A stretch of 64,000 nucleotides of DNA, taken from Gemmatimonadaceae bacterium (lineage in GTDB: Bacteria > Gemmatimonadota > Gemmatimonadetes > Gemmatimonadales > Gemmatimonadaceae). The translations under genes and the position numbers were made by a program. The stretch is taken from the NCBI GenBank assembly GCA_016742275.1, contig JACVCD010000016.1:53070-117069 (forward strand), in the 5' to 3' direction. Positions 53,286 through 61,774 of this stretch are shown here, one piece after another (position 1 is the first letter of the stretch; the number at the start of each line of letters is the position of its first letter). The notes beneath the pieces were generated by a model. The model was not told where the DNA came from, did not search any database, and was given only the letters and a program-made list of their open reading frames with translations.

Positions 53286-54620
53286 GTGTCCGACTCGACC
53301 CGCGGCACCCCCGCGACCATTGCCCCGGCAACGGGGAAGCTCGCCATCTTCACGCCGGGCCTCGGCGCCGTGGCGACGACGTTCATTGCCGGTGTCGAGC
53401 GCGTGCGCCGCGGCCTCTCGGTGCCCATTGGTTCGCTGACGCAGATGGCCACCATCCGTCTTGGCAAGCGTACGGACAATCGCAGCCCGCTCATCAAGGA
53501 GTTCGTGCCGCTCGCGGATCTGAACGACATCGTGTTCGGCGCGTGGGATCCGATTCCCGATGATGCGTACACGGCTGCGACGAAGGCCGGCGTGCTGGTG
53601 AAGGACGACATCGAGCCGATCGCCGATTTCCTCAAGACGATCAAGCCGATGCCGGCGGTGTTCGAGAATCGCTACGTCACGCGCATCACCGGCGCGACGA
53701 ATGTGAAGACGGGCAAGAACAAGCGCGAACTCGCCGAGCAACTGCGTGCCGATATCCGTCGCGTGATGCAGGAGTCGGGCGCCACGCGCGGTGCGATGGT
53801 GTGGTGCGGCTCCACGGAGACGTACATCAAGCCCGGTCCGCAGCACCAGACCATCGAAGCGTTCGAGAAGGCGATGGAAGAGAACGATGACGCGATTGCG
53901 CCGTCGATGCTGTACGCGTACGCCGCGATCATGGAAGGTGTCGCGTACTGCAACGGTGCGCCGAATCTGTCCGCCGACTTCCCCGCAATGGTGGAACTCG
54001 CGAACCGTCAGGGCGTGCCCATCTCGGGCAAGGATTTCAAGACCGGTCAGACGTGGATGAAGACCGTCATCGCGCCGGGCATGAAGGCGCGTATGCTGGG
54101 TCTCGAGGGTTGGTACTCCACCAACATCCTTGGCAACCGCGATGGTGAAGTGCTCGACGATCCTGCGTCGTTCAAGACGAAGGAAGAGTCGAAGCTGTCG
54201 GTGCTGCACACCATTCTGCAGCCCGAGAAGTATCCCGAGTTGTACAAGGACTTCTCGCACGTCGTGCGCATCAACTACTACCCGCCGCGCGGCGACAACA
54301 AGGAAGGTTGGGACAACATCGACATCAAGGGATGGCTTGGCTATCCGATGCAGATCAAGGTCAACTTCCTCTGCCGCGACTCCATTCTTGCGGCTCCGCT
54401 CGTGCTCGACCTCGCGCTGTTCTCGGACTTCGCGCAGCGTGCCGGCATGAAGGGCATTCAGGAATGGTTAAGCTTCTATTACAAGGCGCCAACAGTGGCT
54501 GCGGGACTGCAACCCGAACATGATCTTTTCATTCAGCAGACGAAGCTGAAGAACACGCTCCGTCACCTGATGGGTGAGGAGCAGATCACACACCTCGGGC
54601 TCGAGTACTATCAGTCATGA
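53286..54620 (+). CDS. Inositol-3-phosphate synthase
   Basis: A 444-residue NAD-dependent enzyme that converts glucose-6-phosphate to myo-inositol-phosphate. Typical segments: GAVATTFIAGVERVRRG (NAD-binding loop), NRYVTRITGATNVKTG, ISGKDFKTGQTWMKT, GWYSTNILGNRDGEVLDDP and DIKGWLGYPMQIKVNFLCRDSILAAPLVLDL (active site region). The start codon is GTG 53286. It sits 5 bases after the phosphatidyltransferase, which together suggests inositol lipid synthesis. Its stop overlaps the next gene by 4 nt. Confidence 0.93.
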   Translation: MSDSTRGTPATIAPATGKLAIFTPGLGAVATTFIAGVERVRRGLSVPIGSLTQMATIRLGKRTDNRSPLIKEFVPLADLNDIVFGAWDPIPDDAYTAATKAGVLVKDDIEPIADFLKTIKPMPAVFENRYVTRITGATNVKTGKNKRELAEQLRADIRRVMQESGATRGAMVWCGSTETYIKPGPQHQTIEAFEKAMEENDDAIAPSMLYAYAAIMEGVAYCNGAPNLSADFPAMVELANRQGVPISGKDFKTGQTWMKTVIAPGMKARMLGLEGWYSTNILGNRDGEVLDDPASFKTKEESKLSVLHTILQPEKYPELYKDFSHVVRINYYPPRGDNKEGWDNIDIKGWLGYPMQIKVNFLCRDSILAAPLVLDLALFSDFAQRAGMKGIQEWLSFYYKAPTVAAGLQPEHDLFIQQTKLKNTLRHLMGEEQITHLGLEYYQS

Positions 54621-55228
54621 CTTTCCTGCGCGCGCGTCTCGTACGCCGCGCGGCCATGCTCGTCACCGCCGGCCTTGTACTGGCCGGCTGTGACCAGGGG
54701 CGGCCGCCGGCGGGGCAGCTTCGATTCCGGACCGATGATTTCATCATCCGGGTTTCCGCCGAAACACGACCGACGCGCGCACTGGAGCCCATCTACTGGC
54801 GCGTGACGGTGCATGATGCGGAATCCGGTTTGCCGATCTCCGGTGGACAGGGCCGCATTTTCGCCACGAACCAGGACATGAAAACGGTGTCGAACGGTCT
54901 CGAAGCGACCGACGAACTTGGCACCTATCGCAGCAACCTGATGTACGTCACGGCCGGCATGTGGGCCATGGCCATTCAGTTCCGCCGCGACTCGACGCAG
55001 ATCCTGCAGAAGACGGTGGACTGGACGCAGGACATTCTCACGGCCGATGAGCCGGGGAATTTCGAGACGCCGAAGTCTACGCGTCGCGAACCAGTGACGC
55101 CGCTCAACTCCCGCACCTCGCCGGAGACCGACGCCGCCGGAAAGCCGCCGGCCGGCGCGCCAGCGACCGCTCCTGGGACCGCGCCCGCTGCCGCGCCCGC
55201 GCCATCGACGCCACCAAAGAAAAACTGA
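54617..55228 (+). CDS. Hypothetical lipoprotein with Ala/Pro-rich tail
   Basis: A 203-residue lipoprotein. The signal MTFLRARLVRRAAMLVTAGLVLAGC ends in a lipobox. The middle (about residues 40-125) is a beta-rich domain with HDAESGLPISGG and ATDELGTYRSNLMYVTAGMWAMAIQF. This resembles FixH/YtkA-like periplasmic beta-sandwich domains, but the match is weak. The last 50 residues are Ala/Pro-rich. It starts within the stop of the inositol-phosphate synthase (ATGA). Function unknown. Confidence 0.6.
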   Translation: MTFLRARLVRRAAMLVTAGLVLAGCDQGRPPAGQLRFRTDDFIIRVSAETRPTRALEPIYWRVTVHDAESGLPISGGQGRIFATNQDMKTVSNGLEATDELGTYRSNLMYVTAGMWAMAIQFRRDSTQILQKTVDWTQDILTADEPGNFETPKSTRREPVTPLNSRTSPETDAAGKPPAGAPATAPGTAPAAAPAPSTPPKKN

Positions 55229-55230
55229 TC

Positions 55231-55524
55231 ATGAAGCTGTTTCATCGGACATCACTTACGCCCGACGTCGTGTTGAGTGCGGCCGATCCGCACTTTGCTG
55301 CGCTTGGCCTCTCGCGCACGGCTGGTGACGCACGTTCGCGGCAATTCGTTGGCGCACTCGGAACACTGCGCCTCACTGTGCGAATGGAAGGCGGACATTA
55401 TACACTTGTCGAAGCTCACACCGATCAGATTGGTGAAAGCCGCCTCGACAAGAGTGTGAAGAAGTTCTTCAACGCACTGCATCGCACGGCGGATCCGCGA
55501 CACCTTATCGCGGCGGGCTACTGA
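55231..55524 (+). CDS. Small hypothetical protein
   Basis: A 97-residue soluble protein beginning MKLFHRTSLTPDVVL. A central beta-like part (GTLRLTVRMEGGHYTLVE) and a basic helix-like end (RLDKSVKKFFNALHRTADPRH) can be seen. It follows the lipoprotein gene by 2 bases and overlaps the next gene by 1 nt. I do not recognise a family; its arrangement indicates that it is translated in the same run. Confidence 0.55.
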   Translation: MKLFHRTSLTPDVVLSAADPHFAALGLSRTAGDARSRQFVGALGTLRLTVRMEGGHYTLVEAHTDQIGESRLDKSVKKFFNALHRTADPRHLIAAGY

Positions 55525-55796
55525 TGGCCGAGGACCGCGTCGGTCGCAATATCGGCGTCGGGTGCTTTACATTTTTCATCGGCGCTGTGAGTGGATCCAT
55601 GACGGGAGTCGGGATCGGCAAACTCATGGGCTTCTTCAACCGCTGTACGCCTGAGCCTGGACTTCCCGCCTGTGAATGGTGGGTGTTCGCCGGATATGGA
55701 GCCGCGATCGGTGCGGTGACATTGCCGATCGTGGCTTTGTGGCGCATGCGTCTCGCCGACCGAGCGGCGGACGCTGCTTCCAACGACCGAGGATGA
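55524..55796 (+). CDS. Small hypothetical membrane protein
   Basis: A 90-residue protein with two hydrophobic segments (FTFFIGAVSGSMTGVGIG and VFAGYGAAIGAVTLPIVALW) and a short Cys-containing loop between them (FNRCTPEPGLPACEWW). Probably an inner-membrane protein. It overlaps the preceding gene by 1 nt and lies 4 bases ahead of the E2 gene. Function unknown. Confidence 0.5.
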   Translation: MAEDRVGRNIGVGCFTFFIGAVSGSMTGVGIGKLMGFFNRCTPEPGLPACEWWVFAGYGAAIGAVTLPIVALWRMRLADRAADAASNDRG

Positions 55797-55800
55797 TCGA

Positions 55801-57138
55801 GTGGCCCGTGTAGACGTGATCATGCCGCAGATGGGCGAATCCATCGCGGAGGGAACGGTTTCCCGTTGGCTCAAGAAGGTCGGCGACACCATCAAGCGTG
55901 ATGAGCCGATTTTCGAGATCTCCACGGACAAAGTGGATGCGGAAATTCCGTCGCCGTCGGCCGGTACGATCGTTGAGATTCTGATCACGGAAGGGCAGAC
56001 GGTTGCCATCAACACCGTGGTCGCGCGTTTGGAGACGGATGCGGCGGCCGCTGCTGCTGCAGCCTCCGCGCCGAGCACGGCCCCCGCCGCGCCCGCTACA
56101 CCTGCTTCCGCACCTGGCGCTTCCGCTCCCGCAGCTTCCGCCGTTGTCGCTTCCGCCCCTGTCGTTGCCTCAACTGCATCTTCGGGCTCGCTCGAAGACC
56201 GCCTCCGCACCAAGTCTTCGCCGCTCGTGCGCAAGATTGCCGCAGAGCATGGCGTGGAATTGTCGGCGTTGTCGGGCAGTGGCATCGCCGGCCGCGTGAC
56301 GCGCAAGGATCTCGACGCCTACCTCTCCAATCGCCCGGCTGCTGGTGCTGCCGCGCCGGCTCCTGCTGGTGCGTCGATGTACGCGCCCGCCGGTGTCGAG
56401 TCGCATGGTCCGCTGCCGACGGCGTGGCCGGGGGATGTCGTCGAGCCCATGTCCAAGATCCGCAAGCTGACGTCGGATCACATGGCGACGGCGCGTCGTG
56501 TGGCGGCGCACGTGACGACGTTCTGGGAAATCGATCTCACGCGTGTCGCGCGCATTCGTACGGCCATGCGCAAGGATTTCGAAGCGCAGAGCGGTCAGAA
56601 GCTCACGTACATGCCGTTCATCCTGCAGGCGGTGGCGGCGCAGCTCAAGCGGCATCCGGTGCTCAATGCTGCCGTCGCCGGCAACGACATCATCTACCGC
56701 AAGCAGATCAATCTCGGCATCGCCGTTGCACTGGAGCCCACGGGACTGATTGTCCCCGTGCTCAAGCGCGCCGACGAACTGTCGTTGACTGGCCTCTCGC
56801 GTGGCGTGAATGATCTTGCGGCGCGTGCACGTGGCAAGAAGCTCAGCCCGACCGATGTGCAGGACGCCACGTTCACGATCTCCAATCCGGGAACGTTTGG
56901 CAGCATTACCGGCACACCGATCATTCCCGTTGGCACCACGGCTATCCTCTGCCTCGGCACGATTGAAAAGCGCGCCAAGGTGGTCACGGGTCCCGATGGT
57001 GAAGACACGATCGCGATTCGCACATGCTGCTACTTCTCGTTGTCCTTCGACCACAAGGTCGTGGATGGCGCGGATGCGGATCGCTTCATGAGTGACATCA
57101 AGCGGACGCTCGAGTCGGTCCCCGAGACGGGACTCTGA
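55801..57138 (+). CDS. Dihydrolipoyl acyltransferase (E2 of a 2-oxo acid dehydrogenase)
   Basis: A 445-residue E2 subunit. The lipoyl domain (VDVIMPQMGESIAEGTVSRWL) carries the lipoylated Lys in FEISTDKVDAEIPS. An Ala/Pro linker follows (about 80-130), then the peripheral subunit-binding domain (PLVRKIAAEHGVEL, GIAGRVTRKDLDAYL), a second Ala/Pro linker and the acyltransferase domain. The catalytic motif at the end is FDHKVVDGADADRF, with the His and Asp. It could belong to pyruvate, 2-oxoglutarate or branched-chain dehydrogenase; no E1 or E3 gene is next to it. The start is GTG 55801. Confidence 0.92.
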   Translation: MARVDVIMPQMGESIAEGTVSRWLKKVGDTIKRDEPIFEISTDKVDAEIPSPSAGTIVEILITEGQTVAINTVVARLETDAAAAAAAASAPSTAPAAPATPASAPGASAPAASAVVASAPVVASTASSGSLEDRLRTKSSPLVRKIAAEHGVELSALSGSGIAGRVTRKDLDAYLSNRPAAGAAAPAPAGASMYAPAGVESHGPLPTAWPGDVVEPMSKIRKLTSDHMATARRVAAHVTTFWEIDLTRVARIRTAMRKDFEAQSGQKLTYMPFILQAVAAQLKRHPVLNAAVAGNDIIYRKQINLGIAVALEPTGLIVPVLKRADELSLTGLSRGVNDLAARARGKKLSPTDVQDATFTISNPGTFGSITGTPIIPVGTTAILCLGTIEKRAKVVTGPDGEDTIAIRTCCYFSLSFDHKVVDGADADRFMSDIKRTLESVPETGL

Positions 57139-57154
57139 CCGACGCCTTGATGGC

Positions 57155-57400
57155 ATGACTCGCGCGCTTCACGTGACGGAACTTCGTGTTCCTGATGCGG
57201 AGCGCGCGACGTACCTCGCGGCACTGCCGGCTCGCACATCTCGTGCGGCGGCAGTGCCCGCGCATTTCTGGGTCTTTGAACATGCGGCGGATCCGGGGCA
57301 CTTTCTCGAGTTCACCGAAGCCGCGAGCGACGCCTTGCTTGCCACGGCTCTTGGTGTGGAGAACGTGACCGATCGCTGGCGTGAAGTACAAGGAGGGTGA
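57155..57400 (+). CDS. Small hypothetical protein
   Basis: An 81-residue soluble protein (MTRALHVTELRVPDAERATYLAAL) with no signal peptide. The order FWVFEHAADPGHFLEF hints at a short ferredoxin-like (antibiotic-biosynthesis-monooxygenase-type) fold, but this is uncertain. The exact start is not firm; it lies a few bases after the E2 stop. The next gene is 3 bases downstream. Confidence 0.5.
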   Translation: MTRALHVTELRVPDAERATYLAALPARTSRAAAVPAHFWVFEHAADPGHFLEFTEAASDALLATALGVENVTDRWREVQGG

Positions 57401-57403
57401 CAG

Positions 57404-57670
57404 ATGCCGACACGTCGACTGGATATCGATGGGCGCGCATGGCAGGTGTATCCGTCAGGCTTTCTCACGCAGTACGTGGGAGACGAATTCGGATTGATCT
57501 TTGTGACAGGGAGCGGAGCCGATCGCGACGTGCGCGTCACGCGCTACTCGCCCATGGGTACGCGCTCGCGTGAACAGGCGCTTGCCGAGCTCGATGACGC
57601 AGCGCTGATGGACCTCTTCCGCGCGTCGCAGCCGGGCGCGCGCTCGCCAGAGGCAGGCTATCGCTCGTGA
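57404..57670 (+). CDS. Small hypothetical protein
   Basis: An 88-residue soluble protein, beta-rich at its start (MPTRRLDIDGRAWQVYPSG) with a C-terminal helix (SREQALAELDDAALMDLFRAS). No known motif was seen. Overlaps the start of the PHP gene by 4 nt, so it is translated in the same run as its neighbours. Confidence 0.5.
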   Translation: MPTRRLDIDGRAWQVYPSGFLTQYVGDEFGLIFVTGSGADRDVRVTRYSPMGTRSREQALAELDDAALMDLFRASQPGARSPEAGYRS

Positions 57671-58527
57671 GTGAAGCCACCACGTCGCCGAATCCGGCGT
57701 TCGTGGATCTGCAGGTGCATACGACAGCTTCGGACGGTGCATTGCCGCCCGCTGCTGTGGTGGAAGCGGCCGCTGCCGCGCAGCTCCATGCCATTGCCAT
57801 CACCGACCATGACACGGTCGATGGCTTGGCGGAAGCCATACATGCTGGTGCGTCGCACGGTGTGCGCATCGTGCCCGGTGTGGAGTTGTCCACGTATTTC
57901 GAGAAGGATGAATTGCACCTGCTCGGACTTCACCTGCAGCATCCGGAAACCATGGCCTCGGCATTGGCCGCGTTCAAGGTGCAGCGCATAGAGCGCGCGG
58001 CGGAGATTGTGCAGTTGCTCAATGCACACAGCATTCCCATCACCATGGATGCCGTGCTGCAGGAAGCAGGTGACGGTGCCGTTGGACGACCCCACATCGC
58101 GCGGGCCATGGTTGCCGGCGGGTGGGTGCGTGAATTTCGCGAAGCCTTCGACAAGTGGATTGGCTTTGGGCGGCCGGCATACATGCCCAAGACACGCTTC
58201 GATGTGGCCGATGCGATTGCCCTTGTGCACGAAGCCGGCGGCCTGGCGGTATGGGCGCATCCTGGTGAGGCGGCGACACCCACGCGCATTGAACGTCTGC
58301 GCGCTGTAGGCCTCGACTCTGTCGAGTGTCTGCATCCCAGTCATCCGCCGTATCTGGTGACACGCCTTGTGGACTACACCGACAAGGCCGGGCTCTTGCC
58401 GAGTGGTGGCTCGGACTGGCACGGTACCACGGACGGGCCGCGTCGGTTGGGTGGACAGCTGGTGCCCAAAGTCTGGCTCGACCGGCAGGACGAATTGATC
58501 GCACAGCGTACCGGTGCCGTGAAGTGA
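57667..58527 (+). CDS. PHP-domain phosphoesterase
   Basis: A 286-residue enzyme of the PHP (polymerase and histidinol phosphatase) family. Metal-ligand motifs are DLQVHTTASDG near the start, ITDHDTVDG and PGVELSTYF. A further ligand-like motif is VWAHPGEA, and GLLPSGGSDWHG supplies the last. Homologues hydrolyse phosphate esters such as 3',5'-nucleoside bisphosphates or short RNAs. It starts at GTG 57667 in the stop of the previous gene and overlaps the next by 4 nt. The substrate is not indicated by the context. Confidence 0.88.
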   Translation: MSEATTSPNPAFVDLQVHTTASDGALPPAAVVEAAAAAQLHAIAITDHDTVDGLAEAIHAGASHGVRIVPGVELSTYFEKDELHLLGLHLQHPETMASALAAFKVQRIERAAEIVQLLNAHSIPITMDAVLQEAGDGAVGRPHIARAMVAGGWVREFREAFDKWIGFGRPAYMPKTRFDVADAIALVHEAGGLAVWAHPGEAATPTRIERLRAVGLDSVECLHPSHPPYLVTRLVDYTDKAGLLPSGGSDWHGTTDGPRRLGGQLVPKVWLDRQDELIAQRTGAVK

Positions 58528-59264
58528 GTGCTTCATCGACGCGACGAGTGGCACTCGTGACGGGTGGCGCGCGTCGCGTCGGTGCCGCCATCGTGCGCAG
58601 TTTTGCGGCGCGCGGATACGACGTGTTACTGCATCATGGCAACTCACCACAGGATGCAGCAACGCTCGCGGCAGAACTCGAAGCCGCACACGCCGTACGT
58701 GTCGTTCCGTTTCAGGATGACCTGATGGACGCTGCTGCACCGGCGCGTATTGTGCAGCAAGCCATACACGTGTTTGGCGCACTCGATGTGGTGGTGAGTT
58801 CCGCGTCGATCATGCACTACGTGCCATTCGAAAAGGTCACGCCGGACGATTGGTCGCGCACGGAGGCGGTGAATCTGCGCGCCCCGTTCTTTCTCTTGCA
58901 GGCTGCCGGTCGTGCGTTGCGTGAGGGCGGCGTGTTCGTGCAAATGGCCGATCACCTGGCCCACGAAACCGGCTGGTCGTCGTTGATACCGCACCAGATC
59001 ACGAAGTCGGCACTGGTGCAGCTGGTGCGCGCCGGAGCGGTTCAATTGGCACCGCGCATTCGCGTGAATGCGGTGGCGCCTGGACTCGTCCTGCCTCCTG
59101 AAGACTTGAGCGACGCGACGATCACGGCATTCCTGCGCGATGTGCCACTCGCGCACTCAGGAAGTCCAGACGATGTCGTGCAGGCCATTCACTATCTCGT
59201 GGATGCGCCCTACGTCACCGGTGTGGTGCTCCCGGTGGACGGTGGCCGGACACTCAGACGCTGA
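58524..59264 (+). CDS. Short-chain dehydrogenase/reductase with altered catalytic Tyr
   Basis: A 246-residue Rossmann-fold oxidoreductase. The N-terminal nucleotide motif is VTGGARRVGAAI and an NNAG-like position is seen as SSASIMHY. The usual Tyr-x-x-x-Lys reads H157-x-x-x-K161 (PHQITKSAL), so the proton-relaying Tyr is replaced by His. The order of motifs recalls pteridine reductase-like members. The C-terminal VDGGRTLRR matches family practice. Start GTG 58524 overlaps the PHP stop by 4 nt. Catalysis may be impaired or different; the substrate is unknown. Confidence 0.82.
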   Translation: MSASSTRRVALVTGGARRVGAAIVRSFAARGYDVLLHHGNSPQDAATLAAELEAAHAVRVVPFQDDLMDAAAPARIVQQAIHVFGALDVVVSSASIMHYVPFEKVTPDDWSRTEAVNLRAPFFLLQAAGRALREGGVFVQMADHLAHETGWSSLIPHQITKSALVQLVRAGAVQLAPRIRVNAVAPGLVLPPEDLSDATITAFLRDVPLAHSGSPDDVVQAIHYLVDAPYVTGVVLPVDGGRTLRR

Positions 59265-60025
59265 TGTCCGGGATCGTCCCGCCCTCTGAGGCTCCGGACT
59301 CGCTGCACTTCGAGCGCGTGGTGGTCATGGGGGGTGGGTGCTACGGCAGCTGGTATGCACGGCAGATTGCCCGCGCACTCGGACGCGGAGCGATGACGGC
59401 ACGTGATGTCGTCGTCGTGGATCACAGTGCGGATTGCAAGGTGGCTCACCAGTTGGCCGAAGGCGCATACAACGGTTTGCCTATCCGGCACGAACAGGTA
59501 CCGTGGACCGAATACCTGGCGACATGGTTTGCGAGCCCCGAAGAGGAGCTGGCCGGTCATGCCATGGTGCCGTCTCCCCTCATGCCGCATTTGTGCTTCG
59601 AGTGGCTCATGGCGCGCGCGCAGTCACGATGGCCGGACCGCGAAGTGCGCGCCGAACCATTGGCGCATGCACCGGCTACTCCGTGGGAAAGGGCCTCGCC
59701 CGATCATCGACACTATGTGAGCTTTGCCACCTGGATGTGTCCGGTGAACTGCATTGAACCTGCGCGGTGTCCGCACACACGAGGGGTGCGCGACTGGAGT
59801 ATGCCCGAAGCCATGCGGGACTTTGCCCGAACCGATCCAACACTCGATTGCGCAGCTATTTTTCCTTGTGTGCATCGGACGTTCGGAGTCGGTATGATCG
59901 ACGCGGCTCCGATCGTTCAGGCTGATACGATGCTCGCCGAACGCGGTGCGCAGGGTGCGTTTCGCGCGCTCGTGGGAACCGTGTCGCACTGCCATGGGGC
60001 GCTTGGCGTCCTTGCTGTTCGCTGA
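59264..60025 (+). CDS. Uncharacterised Cys-rich protein with Rossmann-like start
   Basis: A 253-residue soluble protein. It opens with a nucleotide-binding-like motif VVVMGGGCYGSWYARQIA (G23-G28), followed by VVVVDHSADCKVAHQLAEG. Farther on lie C159, C163 and C169 in CPVNCIEPARCPHT, which look like metal or cluster ligands. I do not recognise the family. It overlaps the SDR gene by 1 nt and precedes thioredoxin reductase by 37 bases, so a redox connection is possible but not shown. Confidence 0.6.
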   Translation: MSGIVPPSEAPDSLHFERVVVMGGGCYGSWYARQIARALGRGAMTARDVVVVDHSADCKVAHQLAEGAYNGLPIRHEQVPWTEYLATWFASPEEELAGHAMVPSPLMPHLCFEWLMARAQSRWPDREVRAEPLAHAPATPWERASPDHRHYVSFATWMCPVNCIEPARCPHTRGVRDWSMPEAMRDFARTDPTLDCAAIFPCVHRTFGVGMIDAAPIVQADTMLAERGAQGAFRALVGTVSHCHGALGVLAVR

Positions 60026-60061
60026 CTCCGATTCGTTTTTCAGACTTCTTCCCGATTCGTC

Positions 60062-61093
60062 ATGTCCGCATCAACCATTGAAAACGTCGTCATCATCGGG
60101 TCCGGCCCTGCAGCCTGGACGGCGGCCATCTATGCGGCGCGCGCGAACCTCCGGCCACTCGTATTTGAAGGTGAGCCTGTTGGTACGGAGTTGCCCGGAG
60201 GGCAGCTCATGCTCACCACGGACATCGAGAATTTTCCGGGGTTTCCGGAAGCATTGAGCGGTCCTGAGTTGATGGATCGCATCAAGGCGCAGGCCGTGCA
60301 TCACGGTACTCGTGTCGTGTCCGAACTCGTGAAGGAAGTGCGATTCGGCGAGCGTCCGTTCACGATTGTGCCCAACTACTCCGAGCCGGTGCAGGCGCAC
60401 ACGGTAATCATTGCCACGGGAGCGGCCGCCAAGTGGATTGGCCTGGCCAACGAGCAGCGCCTGGCAACCACCGGTGGCGGCGTGTCAGCGTGTGCGGTGT
60501 GCGATGGCGCCATGCCGTTCTATCGCAACAAGCGACTGGTCGTTGTTGGTGGTGGCGACACAGCGATGGAAGAAGCCATGTATCTCACGAAGTTCGCGAA
60601 CGAAGTGGTCGTCGTGCATCGTCGCGACAGCTTCCGCGCCAGCAAGGTCATGGCCAACCGGGTGCTCTCGCATCCCAAGGTGCGGGTGATCTGGAACTCC
60701 AAGGTCACCGACGTACTGGGTGATGACTTTATCACCGGGGTGCGCCTCGAAGACACGAATACCGGCGCCACAAGTGAACTCGAGGCGGGCGGTCTCTTTG
60801 TTGCAATCGGTCACACGCCCAACACGCGATTCCTGGGTGGGCAAATCGACACCACCGAGCACGGCTACATCAAGGTCGAGTCGTGGCGCACCGCGACGAA
60901 CATCGATGGGGTGTTTGCCGCCGGCGACGTGATCGATGACTACTATCGTCAGGCCATTACCTCAGCAGGTACCGGGTGCATGGCGGCGCTCGAAGCAGAA
61001 AGGTGGCTGGCGCATCATGGCATTGGGGAGTCACCCGTGCTCGATACGGCGGAGACGACCATCGGTACTGCTGGCAGTGCGGCGCACGCGTGA
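60062..61093 (+). CDS. trxB: Thioredoxin reductase
   Basis: A 343-residue FAD/NADPH enzyme that reduces thioredoxin. FAD motif VVIIGSGPAAWTAAIYAARA, the redox-active C144-x-x-C147 in SACAVCDGAMPF, NADPH motif LVVVGGGDTAMEEAMYL, and the C-terminal DGVFAAGDVIDDYYRQAITSAGTGC. Standard size. It overlaps the downstream MBL-fold gene by 4 nt (GTGA). Confidence 0.96.
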   Translation: MSASTIENVVIIGSGPAAWTAAIYAARANLRPLVFEGEPVGTELPGGQLMLTTDIENFPGFPEALSGPELMDRIKAQAVHHGTRVVSELVKEVRFGERPFTIVPNYSEPVQAHTVIIATGAAAKWIGLANEQRLATTGGGVSACAVCDGAMPFYRNKRLVVVGGGDTAMEEAMYLTKFANEVVVVHRRDSFRASKVMANRVLSHPKVRVIWNSKVTDVLGDDFITGVRLEDTNTGATSELEAGGLFVAIGHTPNTRFLGGQIDTTEHGYIKVESWRTATNIDGVFAAGDVIDDYYRQAITSAGTGCMAALEAERWLAHHGIGESPVLDTAETTIGTAGSAAHA

Positions 61094-61749
61094 AGGACGA
61101 AGCCCTGTTGCAGGTTCAACAACTCACGGTTGGCCCACTTGAGGAGAACTGTTGGTTGCTGGCAGACCCGGTCTCTCGACAGGCAGTGCTGGTCGATCCG
61201 GGTGATGAGCCCGATCGGTTACTAGAAGCGGTCAGTGCGTCGGGATGCACATTGAACGGGATCTGGCTCACGCATGCCCACTTCGATCACGTAGGTGGAA
61301 TTGCCGGCGTCGTGCGCGATACGCCGGTTCCCATCTGGTCCCATCCTGCCGACCGGGTCTTCTACGAAGGGGCAGACAAGAATGCCACCCGCTGGGGGCT
61401 GGTGGTGGAGAATCCACCGCCGGCCACCCACACGTTGGCCGAGGGCGACGTCATGACGCTGGGTAGCTACCGGTTCGATGTGTGGCATGTCCCGGGTCAC
61501 GCACCGGGGCATGTGGCCTTCGTGGGACACGGGCTCTGCATTTCCGGCGACGTGCTGTTTGCCGGGTCCATCGGACGGACTGACTTGCCCCTGTGCGATC
61601 CGGCTGCCATGCATCAGTCTCTTCTGCGTCTTGCGACACAGGAGGACCAAGTGAGGGTATTACCGGGACACGGTGTCATGACTACGATCGGACGTGAGCG
61701 AGCGTCCAACCCCTTCCTTCGCGGTGCAGCTCGCCCCATCGGGGCCTGA
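61090..61749 (+). CDS. MBL-fold metallo-hydrolase (glyoxalase II-like)
   Basis: A 219-residue metallo-beta-lactamase-fold hydrolase. Zinc-binding motif LTHAHFDHVGG, with further His in VPGHAPGHVAFV, a bridging Asp in CISGDVLFAGSIGR, and a final His in VLPGHGVMTTIG. Similar single-domain enzymes act as glyoxalase II-like thioesterases or other hydrolases. The GTG at 61090 overlaps the thioredoxin reductase stop; an earlier start would run inside that gene. Coupling to TrxB hints at a thiol-related role. Confidence 0.87.
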   Translation: MKDEALLQVQQLTVGPLEENCWLLADPVSRQAVLVDPGDEPDRLLEAVSASGCTLNGIWLTHAHFDHVGGIAGVVRDTPVPIWSHPADRVFYEGADKNATRWGLVVENPPPATHTLAEGDVMTLGSYRFDVWHVPGHAPGHVAFVGHGLCISGDVLFAGSIGRTDLPLCDPAAMHQSLLRLATQEDQVRVLPGHGVMTTIGRERASNPFLRGAARPIGA

Positions 61750-61774
61750 CGTACTTCCACCCGAGACAATTTCT

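Noticed and set aside
57658..58782. 374-codon minus-strand frame opposite the PHP gene
   Set aside because: Shadow frame; the plus strand carries PHP metal motifs and overlapping starts and stops.
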